Assembly (NCBI RefSeq): GCF_014647975.1
Contig: NZ_BMQF01000020.1
Span: 1 to 64,000, forward strand
DNA: 64,000 nucleotides
Reading direction: 5' to 3'
Source: Streptomyces fumigatiscleroticus
GTDB lineage: Bacteria; Actinomycetota; Actinomycetes; Streptomycetales; Streptomycetaceae
Made by a program: the position numbers and the translations under genes. Below are positions 32,197 to 41,029 of this stretch, piece by piece. The notes under the pieces were generated by a model. It worked only from the letters and a program-made list of their open reading frames with translations. It searched no databases and had not been told where the DNA came from. Position 1 is the first letter of the stretch. Every line of letters starts with the position of its first letter.

Positions 32197-32798
32197 TCGC
32201 CTTCGTCAGCGGCACCGTCGCCGCACTCGCCCCCGACGCCGCGGTGGTCGAGGTCGGCGGCGTCGGCATGGCCGTCCAGTGCACGCCGAACACGCTGTCC
32301 ACGCTCCGCGTCGGGCAGCCCGCCAGGCTCGCCACCTCCCTCGTCGTACGCGAGGACTCCCTCACCCTGTACGGCTTCGCGGACGACGACGAGCGCCAGG
32401 TCTTCGAGCTGCTCCAGACCGCCAGCGGGGTCGGCCCGCGGCTGGCCCAGGCGATGCTGGCCGTGCACAGCCCGGACGCCCTGCGCCGCGCGGTCTCCAC
32501 CGGCGACGAGAAGGCGCTGATCGCCGTCCCCGGCATCGGCAAGAAGGGCGCCCAGAAGCTGCTGCTGGAGCTGAAGGACCGGCTCGGCGAGCCCGTCGGC
32601 GCCCCCGCAGTCGGCGCCCCGGTCACCGCCGGCTGGCGCGACCAGCTGCACGCCGCGCTGATCGGCCTCGGCTATGCCACCCGCGAGGCCGACGAGGCCG
32701 TCACCGCCGTGGCCCCGCAGGCCGAGGCGGCCGGGGGCGCCCCCCAGGTGGGCCAGTTGCTGAAGGCGGCCCTCCAGACCCTGAACCGAGCCCGCTGA
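32193..32798 (+). CDS. ruvA: Holliday junction branch-migration protein RuvA
   Basis: A 201-residue protein with an N-terminal OB fold (MIAFVSGTVAALAPDAAVVEVGGVG), helix-hairpin-helix motifs (LLQTASGVGPRLAQAML; LIAVPGIGKKGAQKLLLELKDR) and the flexible C-terminal RuvB-binding domain ending in QLLKAALQTLNR. It binds junctions as tetramers and loads RuvB. Confidence 0.96.
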   Translation: MIAFVSGTVAALAPDAAVVEVGGVGMAVQCTPNTLSTLRVGQPARLATSLVVREDSLTLYGFADDDERQVFELLQTASGVGPRLAQAMLAVHSPDALRRAVSTGDEKALIAVPGIGKKGAQKLLLELKDRLGEPVGAPAVGAPVTAGWRDQLHAALIGLGYATREADEAVTAVAPQAEAAGGAPQVGQLLKAALQTLNRAR

Positions 32799-32859
32799 CC
32801 AGGGCCCGCCGAGCCGGGCCCCGCTGATCCGCCTGCGCCACCCCGCGAGGAGAACTCCA

Positions 32860-33930
32860 GTGAACTGGGACGACACGACCGACAGCCCCGCCGCGGAGCG
32901 GCTGGTCGGTGCGTCCGCCGACCGTGAGGACCAGGCCGTCGAGGCCGCCCTGCGCCCGAAGGACCTGGGCGAGTTCATCGGTCAGGAGAAGGTCCGCGAG
33001 CAGCTCGACCTCGTTCTGCGCGCCGCACGCGCGCGGGGCGCCACCGCCGACCACGTGCTGCTCTCCGGAGCGCCCGGCCTCGGCAAGACCACCCTGTCGA
33101 TGATCATCGCCGCCGAGATGGGCGCCCCCATCCGCATCACCTCCGGCCCCGCCATCCAGCACGCCGGTGACCTGGCGGCGATCCTGTCCTCCCTCCAGGA
33201 GGGCGAGGTCCTCTTCCTCGACGAGATCCACCGCATGTCCCGGCCCGCCGAGGAGATGCTCTACATGGCGATGGAGGACTTCCGCGTCGACGTCATCGTC
33301 GGCAAGGGCCCCGGAGCCACCGCCATCCCCCTCGAACTGCCCCCCTTCACCCTGGTCGGCGCCACCACCCGCGCGGGCCTGCTGCCGCCCCCGCTGCGCG
33401 ACCGCTTCGGCTTCACCGCCCACATGGAGTTCTACGGCCCCGCCGAACTGGAACGCGTCGTCCACCGCTCGGCGGCCCTCCTCGACGTGACGATCGACCC
33501 CGACGGCGCCGCCGAGATCGCCGGCCGCTCCCGCGGCACCCCCCGTATCGCCAACCGCCTGCTGCGGCGTGTCCGCGACTACGCCCAGGTCAAGGCCGAC
33601 GGCGTGATCACCAAGGAGATCGCCGCGGCGGCCCTGACGGTCTACGAGGTCGACGCCCGCGGCCTGGACCGGCTCGACCGCGCGGTGCTCCAGGCCCTGC
33701 TCAAGCTGTTCGGCGGCGGCCCCGTCGGCCTGTCCACCCTGGCCGTCGCGGTGGGGGAGGAGCGCGAGACCGTGGAAGAGGTCGCCGAACCCTTCCTCGT
33801 ACGGGAGGGCCTGCTCGCCCGCACCCCGCGCGGCCGGGTCGCCACCCCGGCGGCCTGGGCTCATCTCGGGCTGACGCCGCCGCGCGCCCAGACGGGGGGA
33901 AACGGACAACAGGACTTGTTCGGGGCGTGA
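32860..33930 (+). CDS. ruvB: Holliday junction helicase RuvB
   Basis: A 356-residue AAA+ motor: Walker A in LSGAPGLGKTTLSMIIA, Walker B in EVLFLDEIHRM, sensor 1 in LVGATTRAGLLPPPLRDRFGF, sensor 2 arginine in RGTPRIANRLLRRVRDYA, then a winged-helix domain. It drives branch migration with RuvA. GAGGAG lies 7 nt before the GTG. Confidence 0.97.
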   Translation: MNWDDTTDSPAAERLVGASADREDQAVEAALRPKDLGEFIGQEKVREQLDLVLRAARARGATADHVLLSGAPGLGKTTLSMIIAAEMGAPIRITSGPAIQHAGDLAAILSSLQEGEVLFLDEIHRMSRPAEEMLYMAMEDFRVDVIVGKGPGATAIPLELPPFTLVGATTRAGLLPPPLRDRFGFTAHMEFYGPAELERVVHRSAALLDVTIDPDGAAEIAGRSRGTPRIANRLLRRVRDYAQVKADGVITKEIAAAALTVYEVDARGLDRLDRAVLQALLKLFGGGPVGLSTLAVAVGEERETVEEVAEPFLVREGLLARTPRGRVATPAAWAHLGLTPPRAQTGGNGQQDLFGA

Positions 33931-33989
33931 CGGCGCCGCGAGGAGCACGCGCATTCGCCGGAGCAGGAACCTCGGTGCCATCCTGTGCG

Positions 33990-34019
33990 TTGTTCCCTGC
34001 GCGCGGACTCGCTTAGACT
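33990..34019 (+). promoter_or_regulatory. Promoter of yajC-secDF
   Basis: TTGTTC (33990-33995), an 18-bp spacer and TAGACT (34014-34019) give a start about 80 nt before the yajC GTG, with GAAGGAAG as ribosome binding site. It separates the export operon from ruvCAB. Confidence 0.6.
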
Positions 34020-34107
34020 CCGCCGATGCCGCCCTTGTCGGCGGCACACATACCCCCAACCATTCAGGCCGCTCACCATCGCGGTCGTGTGAAGGAAGTA
34101 CCGACCC

Positions 34108-34611
34108 GTGAGTCTCGTGACCCTCCTCCCGTTCATCGTGCTCATCGGGGCCATGTTCCTGATGACCCGGTCGGCCAAGAAGAAGCAGCAGCAGGCCGTG
34201 GACATGCGGAACCAGATGCAGCCCGGCAGTGGTGTCCGCACCATCGGGGGCATGTACGCCACGGTCAAGGAGGTCAACGAGGACACGGTCCTCCTCGACG
34301 CCGGTCCCGGGGTCGAGCTGCTCTTCGCCAAGAACGCGATCGGCGCCGTCCTGACCGACGACGAGTACAACCGCATCGTCCACGGCGTCGAGCACGACCT
34401 GAAGTCCGGCGCCGACATCGTTCCGGACGACGCCTCCTCCCTCACCGGGACCGACGAGCCCGCCGCCGACACTGCCGCCGCCTCCGACGACAAGGCCGTC
34501 GACCTCGGCAAGAAGGACGCGGCCGAGAAGCCGGCCGACGCCGCTCCGGCCGCCGAGGCGAAGACGGACGAGCAGCCGGAGAAGACCGACGGCGGCTCCG
34601 AGGCGAAGTAG
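34108..34611 (+). CDS. yajC: Preprotein translocase accessory subunit YajC
   Basis: A 167-residue protein with one N-terminal helix (LVTLLPFIVLIGAMFLMTR), the conserved cytoplasmic segment MQPGSGVRTIGGMYATVKEVNEDTVLLD, and a long acidic Ala/Glu/Lys-rich tail of about 65 residues that E. coli YajC lacks. It associates with SecDF at the translocon. The GTG start is set by the helix and the upstream ribosome binding site. Confidence 0.92.
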   Translation: MSLVTLLPFIVLIGAMFLMTRSAKKKQQQAVDMRNQMQPGSGVRTIGGMYATVKEVNEDTVLLDAGPGVELLFAKNAIGAVLTDDEYNRIVHGVEHDLKSGADIVPDDASSLTGTDEPAADTAAASDDKAVDLGKKDAAEKPADAAPAAEAKTDEQPEKTDGGSEAK

Positions 34612-34743
34612 CCGTGCCGTGGGGCGCACGGGCCATGCCCGGACGCCCTCGAGCAGGCGCGGCTCGCACGCAATCCCGACACCATGTCATGGCCGCCCGC
34701 ACGCCGACCCGGCGCGAGGCGGCCCGAGAGGGAGTACGAGAAG

Positions 34744-36540
34744 GTGGCAGCACCTAAAAAGGGCCGGAACGCGAGCGCCCAGAGCAAGCCGGGGCGCTCG
34801 CTGGCCCTGATCCTGATCGCCATCGTGGCGCTCACCGGGGGAATGTTCGCCTCCGGACACACCACTCCGCGTCTCGGCATCGACCTGGCCGGCGGTACGA
34901 GCATCACGCTCCGGGCGGTGCCCGAGAAGGGCCAGGAGTCCGCGATCAACAAGACCAACATGGACACCGCGGTCGACATCATGAACCGCCGTGTCAATGG
35001 TCTTGGCGTCTCGGAGGCCGAGGTTCAGACCCAGGGCGACAAGAACATCATCGTCAACATCCCCAAGGGTACGAACTCCAAGGAAGCGCGCGAGCAGGTC
35101 GGCACCACCGCCAAGCTCTACTTCCGCCCGGTCCTCGCCACCGAGGTCTCCGGCAGCGCCGCGACGGCCAGCCCCTCGCCGAGCGCCTCCGGCAGCGCCT
35201 CGTCGGACTCGGACAAGGCCACCGACAAGACGAGCTCCTCGCCGTCCGCCACCGCCTCCGCCACTCCCTCGGCGAGCGCCACCAGCCAGGGCCGCGCGGT
35301 CACCGACGCCCTCAAGGCCGACGCCACCCCGAGCGGCTCCGCCTCCGCGAGCGCTTCCGCCAGTGCCTCTGCCAGTGCCTCCCCCTCGGCGAGCAGCAGC
35401 GCCTCCGCCGGCGACGCGGACAGCAAGCTCCAGGCGGCCTACACGGCGCTGGACTGCACCAAGAAGGCGGAGCGCGCCACCGCCGGCGACGGCGCCAAGT
35501 CCACCGACTCCACCGTGGCCTGCGGCCAGAACTCCCAGGGCCAGTGGCAGAAGTACATCCTCGGCCCCGCCGAGGTCGACGGCACGGACGTGAAGAAGGC
35601 CCAGGCCGTCTTCAACACCCAGACCGCCGCCGGCTGGACCGTCACGATGGACTTCACCTCCAAGGGCTCCAAGAAGTTCGCGAGCATCACCGGCAAGCTG
35701 GCCCAGAACCAGTCCCCGCAGAACCAGTTCGCGATCGTCCTGGACGGCGAGGTCGTCTCCGACCCGTACGTCAGCCAGGCGCTCACCGGCGGCAGCGCGG
35801 AGATCTCCGGCAGCTTCGACCAGGAAGAGGCCCAGAGCCTGGCCAACATGCTGTCCTACGGTGCCCTGCCGCTGACCTTCAAGGAGGACAGCGTCACCAC
35901 CGTCACCGCCGCGCTCGGCGGTGAGCAGCTGCACGCGGGTCTGATCGCCGGTGCGATCGGCCTCGCCCTGGTCGTCATCTACCTGCTGGTCTACTACCGC
36001 GGTCTGTCGTTCATCGCCGTCACCTCGCTGCTGGTCTCCGCGCTGCTCACCTACGTGATCATGGCGCTGCTCGGCCCGGCCATCGGCTTCGCGCTGAACC
36101 TGCCGGCCGTGTGCGGTGCCATCGTCGCCATCGGCATCACGGCGGACTCGTTCATCGTCTACTTCGAACGGGTCCGTGACGAGATCCGCGAGGGCCGCTC
36201 GCTGCGCCCCGCCGTCGAGCGGGCCTGGCCCCGTGCCCGGCGCACCATCCTGGTCTCCGACTTCGTGTCGTTCCTCGCCGCCGCGGTGCTCTTCATCGTC
36301 ACCGTCGGCAAGGTCCAGGGCTTCGCGTTCACGCTCGGCCTGACCACCCTGCTCGACGTGGTGGTGGTGTTCCTCTTCACCAAGCCGCTGCTCACCCTGA
36401 TGGCCCGCCGCAAGTTCTTCGCGAGCGGCCACAAGTGGTCCGGTCTCGACCCCAAGAGCCTGGGCGCCAAGCCGCCGCTGCGCCGTACCCGCCGTCCCGC
36501 CGGTTCCGCCGCCGGCCCTGTCGACCCGAAGGAGGCGTGA
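34744..36540 (+). CDS. secD: Protein translocase subunit SecD with Ser/Ala-rich insertion
   Basis: A 598-residue RND-family subunit that uses the proton gradient to pull exported proteins out of SecYEG. The first helix (18-35) is followed by LGIDLAGGTSITL, the P1 head domain, and five more helices with GIDLAGG- and ITADSFIVYFERVRDEIREG-type motifs. Residues 136-223 are a low-complexity Ser/Ala/Pro tract inserted in the extracellular domain, ending in alternating Ser-Ala. The GTG at 34744 is the best start; an ATG at 34684 would add 20 residues without homology. Confidence 0.93.
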   Translation: MAAPKKGRNASAQSKPGRSLALILIAIVALTGGMFASGHTTPRLGIDLAGGTSITLRAVPEKGQESAINKTNMDTAVDIMNRRVNGLGVSEAEVQTQGDKNIIVNIPKGTNSKEAREQVGTTAKLYFRPVLATEVSGSAATASPSPSASGSASSDSDKATDKTSSSPSATASATPSASATSQGRAVTDALKADATPSGSASASASASASASASPSASSSASAGDADSKLQAAYTALDCTKKAERATAGDGAKSTDSTVACGQNSQGQWQKYILGPAEVDGTDVKKAQAVFNTQTAAGWTVTMDFTSKGSKKFASITGKLAQNQSPQNQFAIVLDGEVVSDPYVSQALTGGSAEISGSFDQEEAQSLANMLSYGALPLTFKEDSVTTVTAALGGEQLHAGLIAGAIGLALVVIYLLVYYRGLSFIAVTSLLVSALLTYVIMALLGPAIGFALNLPAVCGAIVAIGITADSFIVYFERVRDEIREGRSLRPAVERAWPRARRTILVSDFVSFLAAAVLFIVTVGKVQGFAFTLGLTTLLDVVVVFLFTKPLLTLMARRKFFASGHKWSGLDPKSLGAKPPLRRTRRPAGSAAGPVDPKEA

Positions 36541-36543
36541 GCG

Positions 36544-37665
36544 ATGTCGAAACTCGGCAGCCTCGGCGCCCGACTGCACCGCGGCGAGGTCGGCTACGAC
36601 TTCGTCGGCAACCGCAAGATCTGGTACGGCATCTCGATCCTGATCACCATCACGGCCATCGTCGGCCTGGCGGTGCGCGGCCTGAACATGGGCATCGAGT
36701 TCCAGGGCGGTGCCGTCTTCACCACCCCCAAGGGCACCCACGCCTCGGTGTCCCAGGCCGAGACGTACGCGGAGGAGGCCTCCGGCCACGACGCGATCGT
36801 CCAGAAGCTCGGCGACGACAGCCTGCGCATCCAGATCGCGGGCATCGACACCGACAAGTCGGACCAGATCAAGGAGGAGCTCGCCAAGGACCTCAAGGTC
36901 GACTCCGAGAAGATCGGCGCCGATCTGGTCGGTCCCAGCTGGGGTGACCAGATCGCGAACAAGGCCTGGCAGGGCCTCGGCATCTTCCTGGTCCTGGTCG
37001 TGATCTACCTGGCGATCGCCTTCGAGTGGCGGATGGCGCTCGCCGCGTTCGTCGCGCTGATCCACGACATCACCATCACCACCGGCATCTACGCCCTCGT
37101 CGGCTTCGAGGTCACGCCCGGCACGGTGATCGGTCTGCTCACGATCCTCGGTTACTCCCTGTACGACACGGTCGTCGTCTTCGACAGCCTCAAGGAACAG
37201 ACCCGGGACATCACCAAGCAGACCCGCTGGACCTACAGCGACGTCGCCAACCGCTCGATCAACAGCACCCTGGTCCGCTCGATCAACACCACGGTGGTCG
37301 CGCTGCTGCCGGTGGCGGGTCTGCTGTTCATCGGCGGCGGTGTCCTCGGCGCCGGCATGCTCAACGACATCTCGCTGTCGCTGTTCGTCGGCCTCGCCGC
37401 CGGTGCGTACTCCTCGATCTTCATCGCCACGCCGCTCGTCGCCGACCTCAAGGAGCGCGAGCCGCAGATGAAGGCCCTGAGGAAGCGCGTCCTGGCCAAG
37501 CGGGCGCAGGCCGCGGCGAAGGGCGAGAGCCCCGAGCCCGAGACGGCCGCCGAGACCTTCGCCGACGACGAGCCCGCGGACGCCACCCCCGCCGTCGTCG
37601 GCCCGCGCAACCAGCCCGCGTCCCGTAACCGGGGTCGCGGCCGACCCTCCGGAAAGCGCCGATGA
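36544..37665 (+). CDS. secF: Protein translocase subunit SecF
   Basis: A 373-residue partner of SecD. It has six helices, the N-terminal GMGIEFQGGAVFTT-like GGxxF motif, and ILGYSLYDTVVVFDSLKEQTRD, the conserved SecF motif of helix 4 region. A charged C-terminal tail of 65 residues ends in an Arg/Gly-rich segment. It starts 3 bp after secD and overlaps apt by 4 bp. Confidence 0.95.
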   Translation: MSKLGSLGARLHRGEVGYDFVGNRKIWYGISILITITAIVGLAVRGLNMGIEFQGGAVFTTPKGTHASVSQAETYAEEASGHDAIVQKLGDDSLRIQIAGIDTDKSDQIKEELAKDLKVDSEKIGADLVGPSWGDQIANKAWQGLGIFLVLVVIYLAIAFEWRMALAAFVALIHDITITTGIYALVGFEVTPGTVIGLLTILGYSLYDTVVVFDSLKEQTRDITKQTRWTYSDVANRSINSTLVRSINTTVVALLPVAGLLFIGGGVLGAGMLNDISLSLFVGLAAGAYSSIFIATPLVADLKEREPQMKALRKRVLAKRAQAAAKGESPEPETAAETFADDEPADATPAVVGPRNQPASRNRGRGRPSGKRR

Positions 37666-38222
37666 ACGACCGCACCACCACCCCCACCGACCTTAGGAAG
37701 CTGCTGCTCAGCCGCATCCGCGACGTGGCCGACTACCCGGAGCCGGGCGTGATGTTCAAGGACATCACGCCGCTGCTGGCCGACCCGGAGGCGTTCGTCG
37801 CGCTCACCGACGCGCTGGCCGGGATCGCCGAGCGCACCGGCGCCACGAAGATCGTCGGCCTGGAGGCCCGCGGCTTCATCCTCGGCGCCCCGGTCGCGGT
37901 CCGCGCCGGCCTCGGCTTCGTCCCGGTCCGCAAGGCGGGCAAGCTCCCCGGCGCCACCCTCGGCCAGTCCTACGACCTGGAGTACGGTTCCGCCGAGATC
38001 GAGGTGCACGCCGAGGACCTCGCCGCCGACGACCGCGTCCTGGTCGTCGACGACGTCCTGGCCACCGGCGGCACCGCCGAGGCCGCGGTCCAGCTGATCC
38101 GCCGGGCCGGAGCCGAGGTCGCGGGCCTCGCGGTCCTGATGGAGCTGGGCTTCCTCGGCGGCCGGGCCCGGCTGGAACCGGCCCTCGCCGACGCTCCGCT
38201 GGAGGCGCTGCTCATCGTCTGA
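37662..38222 (+). CDS. apt: Adenine phosphoribosyltransferase
   Basis: A 186-residue type I phosphoribosyltransferase that salvages adenine to AMP. It has the PRPP loop RVLVVDDVLATGGTAEAA and the adenine-site segments VMFKDITPLLADPEAF and LEARGFILGAPVAVRAGLGFVPVRK. The ATGA overlap with secF and position before relA is the conserved actinobacterial order, where purine salvage sits next to ppGpp metabolism. Confidence 0.96.
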   Translation: MNDRTTTPTDLRKLLLSRIRDVADYPEPGVMFKDITPLLADPEAFVALTDALAGIAERTGATKIVGLEARGFILGAPVAVRAGLGFVPVRKAGKLPGATLGQSYDLEYGSAEIEVHAEDLAADDRVLVVDDVLATGGTAEAAVQLIRRAGAEVAGLAVLMELGFLGGRARLEPALADAPLEALLIV

Positions 38223-38415
38223 GCACCGGCGGGACACCCCGACGGCACCCGTGAGAAACCGCGGAGGCGGGCCCGGAGGAATCCGGTGTCCGCCTCTGGC
38301 GTTTCACGGGTACACGGCCTTCACACGGCCTGACGGCGGTCCTGTCGCGCAGGATCGCTACCATGGGGTCTCCGGAGCCTGACCGGGGGACCCGGATCGC
38401 GCACGAGGAGCCCTC

Positions 38416-40947
38416 TTGCCAGACGAGGCCCAGCCACTGACCGCCGCCAAGCCCGAGCCCGCCTCGGCGTCCGCGGCCAAGCCCGCGCCGAGCGCGCCGC
38501 ACGCGAAGAACGACACCCGCGCGCCGCTCCAGCACGCCCAGGCGGCGCCCGTCGAGAAGCCCGCCGAGCAGCCTCGCCCCAGGTCCGTCCCCGCCGAGCG
38601 CTCCTCGACCGCGGCCCGCCCGGCCACCGGCCAGCCCGCCCGCTCCGGCTCCTCCAACCGCGTCCGCGCCCGTCTCGCCCGCCTCGGCGTCCAGCGCGCC
38701 AACCCCTACAACCCGGTGCTGGAGCCGCTGCTGCGGATAGTGCGCAGCAACGACCCCAAGATCGAGACGGCCACGCTCCGCCAGATCGAGCGCGCCTACC
38801 AGGTCGCCGAGCGCTGGCACCGCGGACAGAAGCGCAAGAGCGGCGACCCGTACATCACGCATCCCCTCGCCGTCACCACCATCCTCGCCGAGCTGGGCAT
38901 GGACCCGGCGACCCTGATGGCCGGCCTCCTCCACGACACCGTCGAGGACACCGAGTACGGCCTGGAGGACCTGCGCCGCGACTTCGGCGACGTCGTCGCC
39001 CTGCTCGTCGACGGCGTCACCAAGCTGGACAAGGTCAAGTTCGGCGAGGCCGCGCAGGCCGAGACCGTGCGCAAGATGGTCGTCGCCATGGCCAAGGACC
39101 CCCGCGTCCTGGTCATCAAGCTCGCCGACCGCCTGCACAACATGCGCACCATGCGTTATCTCAAGCGCGAGAAGCAGGAGAAGAAGGCGCGCGAGACCCT
39201 GGAGATCTACGCGCCGCTCGCCCATCGCCTGGGCATGAACACCATCAAGTGGGAGCTGGAGGACCTCGCCTTCGCGATCCTCTACCCCAAGATGTACGAC
39301 GAGATCGTCCGGCTGGTCGCCGAGCGCGCTCCCAAGCGCGACGAGTACCTCGCCATAGTGACCGACGAGGTGCAGCAGGACCTGCGCTCCGCCCGGATCA
39401 AGGCGACCGTCACCGGCCGCCCGAAGCACTACTACAGCGTCTACCAGAAGATGATCGTCCGCGGCCGCGACTTCGCGGAGATCTACGACCTGGTGGGCAT
39501 CCGCGTCCTGGTGGACACCGTCCGCGACTGCTACGCGGCGCTCGGCACGGTGCACGCGCGCTGGAACCCGGTCCCCGGCCGGTTCAAGGACTACATCGCG
39601 ATGCCCAAGTTCAACATGTACCAGTCGCTGCACACGACGGTCATCGGGCCCAACGGCAAGCCGGTCGAGCTCCAGATCCGCACCTTCGACATGCACCGCC
39701 GCGCGGAGTACGGCATCGCGGCGCACTGGAAGTACAAGCAGGAGGCCGTCGCCGGCGCCTCCAAGGTCCGCACCGACGTGCCCAAGGCGTCCGGCAAGGA
39801 CAAGGACGCCATCAACGACATGGCGTGGCTGCGGCAGCTGCTGGACTGGCAGAAGGAGACCGAGGACCCCAGCGAGTTCCTGGAGTCCCTCCGCTTCGAC
39901 CTGTCCCGCAACGAGGTCTTCGTCTTCACGCCCAAGGGCGACGTGATAGCGCTGCCCGCCGGTGCCACCCCGGTCGACTTCGCGTACGCGGTCCACACCG
40001 AGGTCGGCCACCGCACCATAGGAGCACGGGTCAACGGCCGTCTCGTCCCGCTGGAGTCCACCCTGGACAACGGCGACCTGGTGGAGGTGTTCACCTCCAA
40101 GGCGCCCGGCGCCGGCCCCTCCCGTGACTGGCTGGGCTTCGTCAAGTCGCCCCGCGCCCGCAACAAGATCCGCGCCTGGTTCTCCAAGGAGCGCCGCGAC
40201 GAGGCGATCGAGCAGGGCAAGGACGCGATCGTGCGCGCGATGCGCAAGCAGAACCTGCCGATCCAGCGCATCCTGACCGGCGACTCCCTGGTGACGCTCG
40301 CCCACGAGATGCGCTACCCCGACATCTCCGCGCTGTACGCGGCGATCGGCGAAGGCCATGTCTCCGCGCAGAACGTCGTGCAGAAGCTGGTGCAGGCGCT
40401 CGGCGGCGAGGAGGCGGCCACCGAGGAGATCGACGAGGCGGTGCCGCCGTCCCGCGGCCGCGGCCGCAAGCGCCGCTCCAGCGCCGACCCGGGCGTCATC
40501 GTCAAGGGCGTCGAGGACGTGTGGGTCAAGCTGGCCCGCTGCTGCACCCCCGTGCCCGGCGACCCGATCATCGGCTTCGTCACCCGCGGCAGCGGGGTGT
40601 CGGTGCACCGCAACGACTGTGTCAACGTGGACTCGCTCTCCCGTGAGCCGGAGCGCATCCTCGATGTCGAGTGGGCGCCCACCCAGTCCTCGGTCTTCCT
40701 GGTCGCCATACAGGTCGAGGCCCTGGACCGCTCCCGGCTGCTGTCGGACGTCACCCGGGTCCTGTCCGACCAGCACGTCAACATCCTCTCCGCGGCCGTC
40801 CAGACCTCCCGCGACCGCGTCGCCACCTCCCGCTTCACCTTCGAGATGGGCGACCCGAAGCACCTGGGTCATGTGCTGAAGGCCGTACGCGGTGTGGAGG
40901 GCGTGTACGACGTGTACCGGGTGACGTCGGCGCGCAACAGGACCTGA
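38416..40947 (+). CDS. relA: Bifunctional (p)ppGpp synthetase/hydrolase RelA/Rsh
   Basis: An 843-residue long Rsh protein. After an Ala/Pro-rich tail of about 80 residues come the HD hydrolase (His149; HD at 173-174 in LLHDTVEDT), the synthetase (RGRDFAEIYDLVGIRVLVDT), TGS (VFVFTPKGDVIALPAGATPVDFAYAVH) and ACT domains. The synthetase signature is RFKD (389-392), the RXKD type found in bifunctional enzymes, and the HD residues are intact. TTG start at 38416 with AGGAG 5 nt upstream. It governs the stringent response, which in Streptomyces affects antibiotic production. Confidence 0.96.
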   Translation: MPDEAQPLTAAKPEPASASAAKPAPSAPHAKNDTRAPLQHAQAAPVEKPAEQPRPRSVPAERSSTAARPATGQPARSGSSNRVRARLARLGVQRANPYNPVLEPLLRIVRSNDPKIETATLRQIERAYQVAERWHRGQKRKSGDPYITHPLAVTTILAELGMDPATLMAGLLHDTVEDTEYGLEDLRRDFGDVVALLVDGVTKLDKVKFGEAAQAETVRKMVVAMAKDPRVLVIKLADRLHNMRTMRYLKREKQEKKARETLEIYAPLAHRLGMNTIKWELEDLAFAILYPKMYDEIVRLVAERAPKRDEYLAIVTDEVQQDLRSARIKATVTGRPKHYYSVYQKMIVRGRDFAEIYDLVGIRVLVDTVRDCYAALGTVHARWNPVPGRFKDYIAMPKFNMYQSLHTTVIGPNGKPVELQIRTFDMHRRAEYGIAAHWKYKQEAVAGASKVRTDVPKASGKDKDAINDMAWLRQLLDWQKETEDPSEFLESLRFDLSRNEVFVFTPKGDVIALPAGATPVDFAYAVHTEVGHRTIGARVNGRLVPLESTLDNGDLVEVFTSKAPGAGPSRDWLGFVKSPRARNKIRAWFSKERRDEAIEQGKDAIVRAMRKQNLPIQRILTGDSLVTLAHEMRYPDISALYAAIGEGHVSAQNVVQKLVQALGGEEAATEEIDEAVPPSRGRGRKRRSSADPGVIVKGVEDVWVKLARCCTPVPGDPIIGFVTRGSGVSVHRNDCVNVDSLSREPERILDVEWAPTQSSVFLVAIQVEALDRSRLLSDVTRVLSDQHVNILSAAVQTSRDRVATSRFTFEMGDPKHLGHVLKAVRGVEGVYDVYRVTSARNRT

Positions 40948-40952
40948 GGAAC

Positions 40953-41014
40953 CCGGACCGACGTGGACAGGGCCCCCGTACCGGAGTACGGGGGCCCTGT
41001 CCACGTCGGTCCGG
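40953..41014. terminator. 29-bp perfect inverted repeat, bidirectional terminator
   Basis: Positions 40953-40981 are exactly complementary to 40986-41014 across a 4-nt loop. It fills the gap between the convergent relA (+) and DUF349 (-) genes. It is exceptionally long for a bacterial terminator. Confidence 0.85.
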
Positions 41015-41029
41015 CCTGTCGGCTGTTTC

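Noticed and set aside
36544..37665. Possible fusion or frameshift between secD and secF
   Set aside because: The two frames are separated by a stop, 3 bp and a new ATG, the ordinary two-gene arrangement.
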